The notes under the pieces are model-generated. The model saw only the letters and a program-made list of their open reading frames with translations. It was not told the origin of the DNA and made no database searches. This document shows, piece after piece, positions 55,803-64,000 of a stretch of DNA of 64,000 nucleotides. A program made the position numbers and the translations under genes. Position 1 is the stretch's first letter; the number at the start of each line of letters is the position of its first letter. This DNA is from Planctomycetota bacterium (lineage in GTDB: Bacteria; Planctomycetota; GCA-2746535). The stretch covers positions 27,920 through 91,919 of the forward strand of contig NVWA01000027.1 of NCBI GenBank assembly GCA_002746535.1. Direction: 5' to 3'.

Positions 55803-56177
55803 CTAATCTATATGAAGTATGCTATTGGACTTTTTTCTTAACTTTTTATGACTTTGAATTTTTTTAGTTTTAAATTTAAAATTAACATGCTTTTTTGATG
55901 ACCAAATAATTGGAATTGCCTCAGCAAAAAAATCTATAATAGGATAATTAAACCACCTTTTTTTAACTTTAAACTTAGTATCAATGATTTCATATCCATT
56001 TTTTTGGAGTCTTATTCTAAATTGACCTGTTTCAACATAAATAAGAGAAACCGGTGTTTTCCCAACATTTTTTCCATTTACTTCAGCTTGAGCGCCGGTT
56101 GGATTTGAATCAATGATCAAATGTTGCTTAGTACATCCTGTAATAAGCAATAATGAAATAAAAATTAATATTCTCAA
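55803..56177 (-). CDS. PEGA-domain lipoprotein
   Basis: A 124-residue lipoprotein: signal with lipobox ITGC (Cys15), then one PEGA beta domain (LIIDSNPTGAQAEVNGKNVGKTPVSLIYVETGQFRIRLQKNGYEI). The C-terminus is a Lys-rich tail with a hydrophobic patch (PIIDFFAEAIPIIW). PEGA domains are found in surface-layer and envelope-associated proteins. The start overlaps the upstream stop by four bases (ATGA). Confidence 0.83.
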   Translation of the reverse strand: MRILIFISLLLITGCTKQHLIIDSNPTGAQAEVNGKNVGKTPVSLIYVETGQFRIRLQKNGYEIIDTKFKVKKRWFNYPIIDFFAEAIPIIWSSKKHVNFKFKTKKIQSHKKLRKKSNSILHID

Positions 56178-56968
56178 TCTTCTTCTAATTTAGATAATAA
56201 TTCCAAAGCTTCTTTTGAAATATTAGTGTCACTATAATCCTTTTTTATTTTCTCTAGCTTTTTTAATGCTAATGATTTTTTATTATTTCTTATCATGTTC
56301 TTGGCGCCTCTCAATAGCGTTGCGGCCTCACGTTCTTTCTTTTGAGCTGCAATAACTTCTTTTAGAATAGGGTCGGAATTCATTTTATCAATTTTTAATT
56401 GAGCTAGTTGACCAAATGAAGTATCAGGATACTTGATTTTCAAACTTCTCAATGTTGATAACATCTTGATATAATCTTCTTTTATTTCATATTTATTCGC
56501 TTTTTCCCACAGAGCCTTAGCTCCTAAATTTATTTTTTCTTCTACTTTCTTCAATTTAGCGACTTCTTCTTTTTTCTCCATCGATCTCAACATAGCCACT
56601 ACACTTGATCTCAATGACTTTGGAGGAGATTCCTCAGAGTGAAGCAAATTCATATCAAGATCATAATAAAAGAATTTTGAAAAGTGGCTGTTAGTAACGC
56701 CATATTTCTCCTTATCATCATCACTTAACATTCTAGGATCAAGATTTACGCAAATAATTTTTTTAGCTTCTTTCAAAAATTCCTTTTTGGTTACTGCCAT
56801 TGGCCTAGTTCTAAATGAATGAATTCCCACCCAAAGTAAAATTGGTTTCTTATTCGCTTTACTTGCTCTTTTTGCTATTGCCAAATTATCATACCAACGC
56901 AAACCACCTGCTTGTAATGAACTTACAGATAAAATACTAATAAATAAAATAATGTAGAAATTTTTCAT
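56174..56968 (-). CDS. secreted thioredoxin-like protein with TPR-type tail
   Basis: A 264-residue protein with a signal peptide (MKNFYIILFISILSVSSLQA). The next 100 residues (LRWYDNLAIAKRASKANKKPILLWVGIHS...KKIICVNLDPRM) resemble a thioredoxin fold of the DUF255/thioredoxin_7 kind, but the CxxC site is absent. A helical TPR-like C-terminus follows (KYEIKEDYIKMLSTLRSLKIKYPDTSFGQLAQLK). ATG 56968 is chosen over a GTG at 56980. Function unknown. Confidence 0.6.
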   Translation of the reverse strand: MKNFYIILFISILSVSSLQAGGLRWYDNLAIAKRASKANKKPILLWVGIHSFRTRPMAVTKKEFLKEAKKIICVNLDPRMLSDDDKEKYGVTNSHFSKFFYYDLDMNLLHSEESPPKSLRSSVVAMLRSMEKKEEVAKLKKVEEKINLGAKALWEKANKYEIKEDYIKMLSTLRSLKIKYPDTSFGQLAQLKIDKMNSDPILKEVIAAQKKEREAATLLRGAKNMIRNNKKSLALKKLEKIKKDYSDTNISKEALELLSKLEED

Positions 56969-57041
56969 TCTTAAACCCACTAAAAAGTGTGAAGTAAATA
57001 GTATTTATCAAACTACTAATTTAAGTAAATTATGCAATAAT

Positions 57042-57467
57042 TTAAAACGGTCGAGATTGAAGTTTTTTAACCAATTCTTGTTGAAATAAAGTCAACTCTT
57101 CTTCTGTAGGTTGATTTTCAGTAACTGGCTCAATTCCTATTCGACCTTGACGATCCAGCATAAATTTAATTTCTGTTCCAGATTTGAACTTTGCACTACC
57201 TTGTGGAGCTGCACCCGGTTGCAAAATAGAACTCATCTCAATGGCACAGTCTTCAACGGGACCTTCTTCATCAATTACTTCTTCTTCTTCAACTTCTTCT
57301 TCTTCATACATGTCCCGTTCATCTTCTATTTCACTAACAATCAAACGAACGTCCATAAACGTAACATTCATTTCTTTTTCACTGACCAAGACATCTAGAA
57401 TCTCATTTAGAGATAGACCTTTATCATATAATTCAGTGACAATTATCTTAAGATTAGCATCAGCCAT
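57042..57467 (-). CDS. acidic hypothetical protein
   Basis: A 141-residue protein not recognised. Residues 1-50 are helical (TELYDKGLSLNEILDVLVSE), 52-70 are a Glu-rich run, and the C-terminal half (SGTEIKFMLDRQGRIGIEP...LFQQELVKKL) has a short beta-type segment. No signal and no membrane span. The start overlaps the fabI stop by eight bases, so the two are translated together. The fabI neighbour does not reveal its role. Confidence 0.7.
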   Translation of the reverse strand: MADANLKIIVTELYDKGLSLNEILDVLVSEKEMNVTFMDVRLIVSEIEDERDMYEEEEVEEEEVIDEEGPVEDCAIEMSSILQPGAAPQGSAKFKSGTEIKFMLDRQGRIGIEPVTENQPTEEELTLFQQELVKKLQSRPF

Positions 57468-58254
57468 TTCTATTGGCCTCTTTACCTGTTAATCCCATTA
57501 TCTGAAAACCACCATCAACAAAAATATTTTGGCCTGTAACTCCTGTACTTAAATCTGATGCTAAATAAGTACATACTTTGGCAACTTCGTCTAAGGTAAC
57601 ATTTCTTCTTAGTGGCGCTGTATCTTCTGCATGATGTAATAATTTTTTGAACTGTGAAATCCCAGATGAAGACAAAGTCTTAAATGGACCTGGACTTACA
57701 GAATTAACGCGAATGTTTCTTTCGCCCATATCGTTAGCTAAATATCTCGTCGCAGATTCAAGGGCTGCTTTCGCGACCCCCATAACATTATAATTTGGTA
57801 TAACTCTATTAGAACCATTATAAGTCATGGTCATTACACTTGCACCATCTTTTAGCATAGGAAATGCAGCCTTTGCCAAAGCAACAAACGAAAAAGCAGA
57901 AACTTCTAATGCCATTAAAAAACCTTGTCTAGATGTATTTATAAACTTTCCATCCAAATCATCTTTATCGGCAAATGCAACTGCGTGAATAAGAAAGTCT
58001 ATTTCACCAAATTCGTTCTTCACTTCTTTAAAAAATTCATCTATCATTTCATCATTATTCACGTCACATTCTTTAATAATTTTAGCACCAATTTTTTCGG
58101 CCAAAGGAACAACACTTTTAGCTAATCGAGGATTTAAATAATTGACCGCTATTTCAGCTCCCTCTTCTCGATACATTTTTGCAATTGCATACGCAATGGA
58201 AAACTTATTGGCAATACCAAAAATCACACCTTTTTTGCCACTTAATAAACCCAT
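57460..58254 (-). CDS. fabI: enoyl-[acyl-carrier-protein] reductase (NADH)
   Basis: A 264-residue short-chain dehydrogenase that carries out the last reduction of fatty-acid elongation. GLLSGKKGVIFGIANKFSIAYAIAKMYREEGAEI is the FabI nucleotide site; the Y-x6-K catalytic pair lies in NYNVMGVAKAALE; VSPGPFKTLSSSGI is the substrate lid. The ATG at 58254 has AAGGTG upstream; an ATG at 58269 does not. Confidence 0.94.
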   Translation of the reverse strand: MGLLSGKKGVIFGIANKFSIAYAIAKMYREEGAEIAVNYLNPRLAKSVVPLAEKIGAKIIKECDVNNDEMIDEFFKEVKNEFGEIDFLIHAVAFADKDDLDGKFINTSRQGFLMALEVSAFSFVALAKAAFPMLKDGASVMTMTYNGSNRVIPNYNVMGVAKAALESATRYLANDMGERNIRVNSVSPGPFKTLSSSGISQFKKLLHHAEDTAPLRRNVTLDEVAKVCTYLASDLSTGVTGQNIFVDGGFQIMGLTGKEANRNG

Positions 58255-58497
58255 ATTTTTCACCTTCAAATTAGTTAAAAACTCTGTCGGACATATTATT
58301 TTCAGCCCATCTTAAAAATTTAGGAATAATAGAGAAAAAAAAAATTGAATCAAGATATATACTTTAAATATGATGATTTTAGACTTTAAGAAGTTCAAAA
58401 TGAACTTTAACATGCTTCATTTATCACCACATCCTCAGAATTCATTTCTAGATCTATTTGAACCCAAAAATATTATAGAAATGCAATTCTCATTTCA

Positions 58498-58515
58498 ATT
58501 TGAAAACTTTCAAAT
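58498..58515. repeat. 18-bp palindrome after ubiE
   Basis: ATTTGAAAACTTTCAAAT has perfect 8-base arms around AC and lies 5 bases after the ubiE stop. Without a T tract it may be a weak terminator, a 3'-end stabiliser or a protein site. Confidence 0.4.
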
Positions 58516-58520
58516 GTTCT

Positions 58521-59249
58521 TTATTTCTCACCGATAAAAATAGTACTTATCCCACCACTCAAACTAACCATCTTGGTAGTTGAAAAGCCATTTTCTTCCA
58601 TGGTTTTTAGGATTACATCTGGAGGTGGAAACTCCCGAATTGATTTAGATAAATAAGAATAAGCTTTATAATTTCCAGACAAACAAATTCCCATAAAAGG
58701 GACATAGGTTCTCAAGAAGATTGAATGCCCCCATTTCATAATTCGATTTTTAGGCCTTGTCAAATCTAAACAAAATGCTCTACCACCAGGTTTCAAGACT
58801 CTACTCATCTCCTTAAAGGCTTCTTTCAAATCAGCCAAATTTCTAAGTGCGAAACCAATTGAAATAATATCTATTGTACTATCGCCGGCATCTATATTTA
58901 AAGCGTCTCCCACTTTAAAATCAATGGAAGAAACAACTCTTTTCTTTGCTTTTTCTTTTGCACATTTAATCATTTCTAAAGAAAAATCTGTTCCAGAAAT
59001 GTTCAGATTCATATTTTTTTTTGAAGAAAACTGTTCAAAGGCAAAAGAGATATCTCCTGTTCCGCATGCTAAATCCAGAACTTTTTCATTTCCTTTTAAC
59101 TGAGACTCCTGAATTAATCGTTTACGCCAAAGGCTATCTAAACCATATGACATAAAAAAATTTAAAAGATCATATCGTTTAGATATTGAATTAAACATGT
59201 TTTCAATTTTTTCAGGATCTCTCTGTGGAAGATGATATTCTTTTTCCAT
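58521..59249 (-). CDS. ubiE: demethylmenaquinone methyltransferase (UbiE/MenG type)
   Basis: A 242-residue SAM-dependent C-methyltransferase, final step of menaquinone synthesis. NMFNSISKRYDLLN, VLDLACGTGDISFAF, ISIGFALRNLADLKEAFKEMSRVLKPGGRAFCLDLTRP and SGGISTIFIGEK are family hallmarks. The ATG at 59249 is one base after the mqnA stop; an upstream in-frame codon would add residues that overlap mqnA and do not match the family. In the futalosine literature the same step is named MqnG. Confidence 0.92.
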   Translation of the reverse strand: MEKEYHLPQRDPEKIENMFNSISKRYDLLNFFMSYGLDSLWRKRLIQESQLKGNEKVLDLACGTGDISFAFEQFSSKKNMNLNISGTDFSLEMIKCAKEKAKKRVVSSIDFKVGDALNIDAGDSTIDIISIGFALRNLADLKEAFKEMSRVLKPGGRAFCLDLTRPKNRIMKWGHSIFLRTYVPFMGICLSGNYKAYSYLSKSIREFPPPDVILKTMEENGFSTTKMVSLSGGISTIFIGEK

Positions 59250-59250
59250 A

Positions 59251-60072
59251 TTAAAGCTCAGAATTCCAAAACTGTAAGTTATCACAATTAGGACATATTT
59301 CCAATTCGAAAGACTTTTCATAAAAATAGAGTAACGATTTTTGTAAATTTTTATCTAGTCCATAACCAAGTGCTTCAAAATAATCAGATAATTCTGAATC
59401 ATCTATTTTAAGTTCTTTTTTTGCTTTCAGCAGAACTCGGTCTTTATCAATCATTGCGTAAGACTTTTTTAAAACTTCAATTGTTTGAATGATGGCATCT
59501 CTATTTTTTTCTAATGACTTTTTCTGTATTACCCATACAGCAAAAACAATCGATTGTCCTGTAACTCTGAGCCATTCCGAAGCTAAATCATAACAGTAAG
59601 GATAACTATCTTTAAATTTAAAGGCTGCATCGCCAATAATCAACTCGGCATCTAAACCTTTCATTTCACCACAATCTTCGATGGGCACATCTTTATATTT
59701 ACAATTCAATTGAAATTCTTTTTCCAACAAAATTCTTAACAAAGTTCTTGAGGTGGCGCTAGCTTCAGTAAATCCAACCGTTTTTCCATCTAAATTTTCC
59801 AATGAATACATGCTGGCCAAAAGAACACTAAAAACAGAACCATGCGAGTTAATACTTAAATCATCTACCAAATAATACTGATCTTGATGCTTAGCATATT
59901 CAATGGAAGAAACGGGAGATATATCCAATTCACCGTTAGCCATTAATTCATTTAATCTAGCAGGATATGAAGAAATTAATTCTCCATCCCATTCAACATC
60001 CCCTTCAAATAAGGAATCATAAACGGGAAGTGAATTTGCATAAGAAATATGACCGAGTTTTATTTTGCCCAT
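59251..60072 (-). CDS. mqnA: chorismate dehydratase (futalosine pathway)
   Basis: A 273-residue periplasmic-binding-fold enzyme that dehydrates chorismate to 3-[(1-carboxyvinyl)oxy]benzoate, the first step of the futalosine route. KIKLGHISYANSLPVYDSL, LNELMANGELDISPVSSIEYA and ELIIGDAAF follow the family. ATG 60072 gives the usual N-terminus; an ATG at 60120 overlapping the ubiX-like gene is possible but adds unmatched residues. Confidence 0.85.
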   Translation of the reverse strand: MGKIKLGHISYANSLPVYDSLFEGDVEWDGELISSYPARLNELMANGELDISPVSSIEYAKHQDQYYLVDDLSINSHGSVFSVLLASMYSLENLDGKTVGFTEASATSRTLLRILLEKEFQLNCKYKDVPIEDCGEMKGLDAELIIGDAAFKFKDSYPYCYDLASEWLRVTGQSIVFAVWVIQKKSLEKNRDAIIQTIEVLKKSYAMIDKDRVLLKAKKELKIDDSELSDYFEALGYGLDKNLQKSLLYFYEKSFELEICPNCDNLQFWNSEL

Positions 60073-60094
60073 TACGCTAACACACTTAAAATTC

Positions 60095-60667
60095 TCATTG
60101 ATTCCAACGATCGCATACATTGTGCTCTAAATTAAGCATATCTAGGACCTTGCCAACCATAAAATTTACTAGATCATCAATAGAATTTGGTTTTAAATAA
60201 AATCCCGGGGAACAAGGAAGAATAATCCCACCAGCTTTAGAAACTCTCAACATATTATCCAAGTGAATTTCTGAAAAAGGTGCTTCCCGCGGGCACAAGA
60301 TTAATGTGCCTTTCTCTTTCAGCATTACATCAGCAACCCGCTGAATTAATCCAACAGATAGACCAGAGGAAATGGCACCCAAAGTGCCCATGCTACATGG
60401 TAATATTACTAACGCATCTACTTTGTTGGTACCGGATGCACAGGATGCAAAAATATTATTGTTATCTTCTACTAGGACATCCTTATCTTTAAAAAAATCA
60501 CCTTTAGAATACTGTTTATCTTTCTCTAATTCATATTTGGCTACTTTGTATCCATTGTCTGTAAATACAACACTGGTTTCAATTCCTAAATCAAGCAACT
60601 CTTCTACCAATCTGATGCCATAAAGAGAGCAACTTGCCCCTGTCAAACCTACGAGTACTTTTTTCAC
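60095..60667 (-). CDS. ubiX: UbiX-type flavin prenyltransferase
   Basis: A 190-residue enzyme that makes prenylated FMN, the cofactor of UbiD-type decarboxylases. VGLTGASCSLYGIRLVEEL (FMN loop), PCSMGTLGAISSGLSVGLIQRVADVMLKE and LCPREAPFSEIHLDNMLRVSKAGGIILP are diagnostic. In futalosine organisms this gene is called mqnM. The partner UbiD/MqnL is not in the window. Confidence 0.92.
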   Translation of the reverse strand: MKKVLVGLTGASCSLYGIRLVEELLDLGIETSVVFTDNGYKVAKYELEKDKQYSKGDFFKDKDVLVEDNNNIFASCASGTNKVDALVILPCSMGTLGAISSGLSVGLIQRVADVMLKEKGTLILCPREAPFSEIHLDNMLRVSKAGGIILPCSPGFYLKPNSIDDLVNFMVGKVLDMLNLEHNVCDRWNQ

Positions 60668-61560
60668 TAGAGAATTACTTTCATCAAGACTATATCCAAC
60701 CCAATAAAACAGACAAGAACAACTGCAATAATGGAATTAACTTTAAAAAAAGCAACTTTTACTTTCGTTAAATCTTGCGGAGAAACTAAACTATGTTCAT
60801 AAATAAATAATAGTCCAATTAAAACAGCACCAAACCAGAAAAAATAACTGAGCGGATTAAATAAACCAATAGAGATCACACATAACATACAAATAAAATG
60901 TGACACCCTAGATATTAATAATGCTTTATAAAGACCGAATTTGCTTGGTATAGAATAAAGTCCACTTTTTTTGTCATGAATATAATCCTGACATGAATAA
61001 ATGATATCTAATCCAGCCATCCAAAAAATTATCAACAGTCCAAGAATCATTGGACGCCAATCAAATTTACCTGTTACAGCAAACCAACCACCAATAGGTG
61101 CAAAGGCTTCTACGATCCCCAACACAAAATGACTAAACCATGTAAATCTTTTGCAATATGAATATCCAAATAATAATAATGCTGCAAAAGGAGATAAATA
61201 AAAGCACAAATCATTTAATAGAAATGAGCACAATACTAAAAAAAACAAACTGACAATAGCTAATGCCCATACTACCCCTACAGACAATCTGCCTGAAGGT
61301 AAAATCCTGTCTTTTGTTCTTGGGTTCTCAGCATCTATTTTTCGGTCAATAATTCTATTTAGTGACATACCTGCTGTTCTAGCAAAAATCATTGCAGCAG
61401 TTACTAATATCCAAACACTCAACCCAGGCATGGTGTTATTTGGTGAAATACCAGCCAGCAACACCCCAATATAGGCAAAAGGCAATGCAAACAAAGTCTG
61501 TTTTAAAATTAATAGCTCAGTGATCAGGTTAAGCTTTGAAGCCACATCATTCTTCTTCAA
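60667..61560 (-). CDS. mqnP: UbiA-type prenyltransferase (menaquinone)
   Basis: A 297-residue integral membrane protein with seven to nine spans. It has the first Asp motif NRIIDRKIDAENPRTKDR and the second DIIYSCQDYIHDKKSGLYSIPSKFG of the UbiA family. Next to mqnA and a ubiX-like gene, it most likely prenylates 1,4-dihydroxy-6-naphthoate (MqnP). Its stop shares one base with the ubiX-like gene start. Confidence 0.86.
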   Translation of the reverse strand: MKKNDVASKLNLITELLILKQTLFALPFAYIGVLLAGISPNNTMPGLSVWILVTAAMIFARTAGMSLNRIIDRKIDAENPRTKDRILPSGRLSVGVVWALAIVSLFFLVLCSFLLNDLCFYLSPFAALLLFGYSYCKRFTWFSHFVLGIVEAFAPIGGWFAVTGKFDWRPMILGLLIIFWMAGLDIIYSCQDYIHDKKSGLYSIPSKFGLYKALLISRVSHFICMLCVISIGLFNPLSYFFWFGAVLIGLLFIYEHSLVSPQDLTKVKVAFFKVNSIIAVVLVCFIGLDIVLMKVIL

Positions 61561-61585
61561 TTAAATTACCACATCCTTTAAATAA

Positions 61586-62995
61586 TTATTTTTTTTGTTT
61601 ACCCGATTTTATGATAAACGTGGGCTCAGAACCAATTACTTTGTGATATTCAGCAATTAAAATTTTTAGATTAAGCTTACTATTTATTAAATCTGTTCTA
61701 GCACTATCAAGATCATCGTATGCTCTTGTCACCTCTAAACTATCAATCAATCCATTTTTCAATCTAATTTCAAAACTTTCCACCCTTTTGGTTTCAATTT
61801 TTACCTTCTTCTCTTGTACTTCTATTTGTTTTATTTTCTCATCTATCAATCTCAGAACTTTTTTAACTTCTAACTTTATATCTTGTTGTTTATCCCACAA
61901 TTTAATTTTTTCTTTTGCCAAAATGAATTTTTTGATCTCATAATTCGCCATTTTGCGTTTACGAAATAAAGGCATTGAGAAATTAAACGTTAATGAATGT
62001 TCCGGTCTATCTGAAAATTTAGAAATGGAATCATAAGAGCTACCAGTCTCATTGACAGAAAGAGCATAAGTCACACTTAAATTTGGTTTTTTACCTTTGC
62101 TAGATATTTCTAATTCCCTTTGAATTAATTCCATTGAAATAAGACTATTTTTATAGTCTGGCCTATATCTCATGGCATGTTTTAAAGAAAATTCATAATT
62201 CATTTTTGGCATGGTAACGCCTAAACTAATCTTCTTTGAAATATTGATCTCTTTATCGATATCTAGACCCATACTTCGCCTAAGTTGATCCAAAGAGTTT
62301 TGAATGATTGTCTTTGATCGTAAGATTGATTCTTCCCGACTTGCAACTTGAACTTCAGCAGTAGCTACATCAAGAATTGTTCCCCTCCCTGCATCTTTAA
62401 AATCAACTACACGAGATAGAAATTTCTTAGCTTGCTTAAGAGCATTTTCATTAATTTTTATTGTTTCAACACTTTTTATATATTGATAAAAGTTTCTAGT
62501 GACTGAAAACAATACGTCCCTAATGCTTACATCTAATTGATTTCGGGCTTGTTCATCTTTTAGTCTAGTTCTATAAATTGGAAAGGAATTTTCCTTTTTA
62601 GAAGAACCTGCCAATAATTTTTGAGTAATGCTAAATGAAACTACACTGTCTTTATCATCAGTGATAAGACCTGATGTTTCAGATAAATTTCCGCTTAATA
62701 CGATGTTTGTGCCTGTTTGAAAAGATTTAGTTGTACTTAGAGTTTGAGAGTATTTATCGGGATCATCAGTATAAACAGACGTAGAATTTAAATTCCATTC
62801 AAAAATTGCATTTGAAACCTGATGCTCCATTTTAGTAATCTTTTTATCGATTTTGAATTTTTTAATGGCTGAGTTATTTTTAAGTGCTATTAGCAAACAT
62901 TTTTCTAATGAATATTCTTCAATTTTTATCTTTTGTTTATCTTGTGAATTTAACACTGAAAATAATAAAAAATAAATTACTGCCCATCTAATCAT
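61586..62995 (-). CDS. TolC-family outer-membrane efflux protein
   Basis: A 469-residue protein. Signal peptide (MIRWAVIYFLLFSVLNSQ), then the two-fold TolC layout of long helices and beta strands (EEYSLEKCLLIALKNNSAIKKFKID; DAGRGTILDVATAEVQVASREESILRSK; VESFEIRLKNGLIDSLEVTRAYDDL). No inner-membrane pump or membrane-fusion protein lies nearby. The ATG at 62995 overlaps the HIT gene stop by one base; a longer frame upstream would duplicate HIT coding DNA. Confidence 0.85.
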   Translation of the reverse strand: MIRWAVIYFLLFSVLNSQDKQKIKIEEYSLEKCLLIALKNNSAIKKFKIDKKITKMEHQVSNAIFEWNLNSTSVYTDDPDKYSQTLSTTKSFQTGTNIVLSGNLSETSGLITDDKDSVVSFSITQKLLAGSSKKENSFPIYRTRLKDEQARNQLDVSIRDVLFSVTRNFYQYIKSVETIKINENALKQAKKFLSRVVDFKDAGRGTILDVATAEVQVASREESILRSKTIIQNSLDQLRRSMGLDIDKEINISKKISLGVTMPKMNYEFSLKHAMRYRPDYKNSLISMELIQRELEISSKGKKPNLSVTYALSVNETGSSYDSISKFSDRPEHSLTFNFSMPLFRKRKMANYEIKKFILAKEKIKLWDKQQDIKLEVKKVLRLIDEKIKQIEVQEKKVKIETKRVESFEIRLKNGLIDSLEVTRAYDDLDSARTDLINSKLNLKILIAEYHKVIGSEPTFIIKSGKQKK

Positions 62996-63348
62996 TAGCA
63001 CATTTTTCCACTTAGCTGATTCCCACCTAATATATGTGCATGTATATGAAATACGGTTTGACATGCATCCGATTTAGAATTAAAAACGACTCTAAAACCA
63101 TTTTCATGCAACCCTAATTTTCTAGCAACATTAGAAATTTCAACAAAGTAATCCCCTAATAAATCTTTCGAAAATTCATTAGATGCATGAATTACATCAG
63201 AAATATGTTTTTTAGGAATCACCAAACCATGAACATCTGCCTGAGGAGATACATCATGAAATGATAAAAAATTCTCTGTATCATTTATAATTTTACTAGG
63301 GATTTCCCCACTTATTATTTTACAAAACAAACAATCTGTTTGTGTCAT
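62995..63348 (-). CDS. HIT-family (HINT-type) nucleotide hydrolase
   Basis: A 117-residue protein with CLFCKIISGEIPSKII at the N-terminus (CxxC zinc pair 6/9) and the catalytic His triad HIHAHILGG (101-109). The HINT branch hydrolyses aminoacyl-AMP and nucleoside phosphoramidates. Lies 18 bases after the RsbW-like gene in the same direction. Confidence 0.93.
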   Translation of the reverse strand: MTQTDCLFCKIISGEIPSKIINDTENFLSFHDVSPQADVHGLVIPKKHISDVIHASNEFSKDLLGDYFVEISNVARKLGLHENGFRVVFNSKSDACQTVFHIHAHILGGNQLSGKMC

Positions 63349-63366
63349 ACAAACTAGCCTTTTTAA

Positions 63367-63810
63367 TTAGAGGTTTTTGATAAGCTGAATTATATTTCCC
63401 GTGCCAATGTAAATCACATCATCCATGTAATAATGCATAAGGAATAAACCCCGACCACCCTCAGCAAATAAAAATTCTGATTGTTCAAAATCCGGCAATT
63501 CTTTTGGAGCAAATCCCTCACCTTCATCTTCAAAAACAATACTCCAACGTTTCGACTCAGAAAATATTAAAATTTTCACCATTTTTTCAGGAATATTTTG
63601 GTTACCATGTCTAATTGCATTAGTGAATGCTTCATCAAGAGCTAAACGAGTACCCATTTTAAGTTCTTCATCAATCAACTTATGGTCGAAAAGCGTTGTC
63701 ATGATAGGATCTAAGGTATCATTTTTTTTGACTAAAACAGAAGGTACTTTCTCTTCAAATATAACCTCTCCAAATCTCTCGATTTCAGGATTTCTTTCAG
63801 GTATAGTCAT
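63367..63810 (-). CDS. RsbW-like anti-sigma factor kinase
   Basis: A 147-residue GHKL ATPase of the RsbW/SpoIIAB type. N box LDEAFTNAIRHGN, G1 VFEDEGEGF and G2 EGGRGLFLM are present. Such proteins usually bind a sigma factor or an anti-anti-sigma partner; neither is visible here. First gene seen of the unit that runs into the HIT, TolC and menaquinone genes. Confidence 0.87.
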   Translation of the reverse strand: MTIPERNPEIERFGEVIFEEKVPSVLVKKNDTLDPIMTTLFDHKLIDEELKMGTRLALDEAFTNAIRHGNQNIPEKMVKILIFSESKRWSIVFEDEGEGFAPKELPDFEQSEFLFAEGGRGLFLMHYYMDDVIYIGTGNIIQLIKNL

Positions 63811-64000
63811 TATTTTAATTTATCCATAAACACTTGAAGAATTGTAGTTTTAACGTTATAAAAATAAATGAAATAAAAACTGAATAAGACCACTTTTCTT
63901 TCAACAGATCTTTATTTTAAAACCTAAAAGATTTGAATAAGTACATAATAAAACATTGAATTATAAATTTTAAAAATTGAATATTTATTATTTAATTTAT
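63811..64000. other. AT-rich window end
   Basis: A 190-base stretch upstream of the RsbW-like gene with no credible frame. A promoter for that gene is expected here but no clear consensus pair stands out. Confidence 0.4.

Noticed and set aside
58370..58537. 55-residue plus-strand frame in the gap between fabI and ubiE
   Set aside because: No ribosome binding site, odd Phe/Met-rich composition, and it runs into the ubiE 3' end on the opposite strand.
59250..59321. Longer N-terminus of UbiE overlapping mqnA
   Set aside because: The extra residues are mqnA coding DNA read in another frame; the ATG at 59249 matches the family start.
62996..63064. Longer N-terminus of the TolC-like protein
   Set aside because: It would bury the signal peptide and overlap HIT coding sequence; the ATG at 62995 gives a normal signal peptide.
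1..64000. CRISPR array, insertion sequence, prophage, rRNA operon or toxin-antitoxin pair
   Set aside because: Looked for on both strands; no regularly spaced direct repeats, transposase, integrase or rRNA sequence was seen.

Overview
The window is a contiguous, strongly AT-rich bacterial chromosome segment (by eye about one third G+C) packed with housekeeping genes and long cell-envelope operons. No insertion sequence, prophage, CRISPR array or rRNA operon is visible. The likely source is a member of the PVC superphylum, nearer Lentisphaerota/Verrucomicrobiota than Planctomycetes. Two signs support this. One is a 53-residue small basic protein (6781-6942) of the type known from Chlamydiae, Verrucomicrobia and Lentisphaerae. 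The other is a gene set resembling the Akkermansia Amuc_1098-1101 pilus-like cluster (35252-45051). Placement below superphylum level is a guess.

Layout. 1-3945: 3'-truncated gene (minus) for a membrane-anchored protein with a transglutaminase-like domain. 4354-5016: a zinc-knuckle/receiver-domain fusion (plus). 4992-8005: pyrF, 5-formyl-THF cyclo-ligase, small basic protein and a SPOR-domain protein. 8086-13429: a type II secretion/type IV pilus ATPase, a GspD-type secretin and two LysM proteins, the second a truncated duplicate. 13785-15908: RNase Y and a stand-alone CoaC. 15918-20850: a methyltransferase and rbfA-infB-nusA. 21052-28511: methyltransferase, EVE protein, phosphodiesterase, PRPP synthetase, VWA protein and tilS. 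28780-45051: one long minus-strand operon of PilM-like protein, Amuc_1100-like and Amuc_1099-like proteins, two tandem secretins, two TPR proteins and an ExbB/ExbD/ExbD motor. 45242-51985 (plus): ABC-2 permease, phosphoesterase and pilMNOPQ. 52202-54308: rplU-rpmA, a DUF192 protein and cmoB. 54312-58254: adk, smpB, tRNA-Glu, a PEGA lipoprotein, a thioredoxin-like protein, an acidic protein and fabI. 58521-63810: late menaquinone genes of the futalosine route (mqnP, ubiX-like, mqnA, ubiE), a TolC-like protein, a HIT protein and an RsbW-like kinase.

How the parts work together. Four secretin genes, two PilM-type ATPase-fold proteins and one assembly ATPase lie within 44 kb, so the region encodes at least two, probably three, secretin-based envelope machines. 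The most unusual unit is the 16-kb operon that combines the PVC-specific pilus-like platform, two paralogous secretins, large periplasmic TPR proteins and a proton-driven ExbBD-type motor. No motor is a standard part of a type IV pilus, so this is the best candidate for an undescribed system. Much of the rest is conserved core metabolism and translation.
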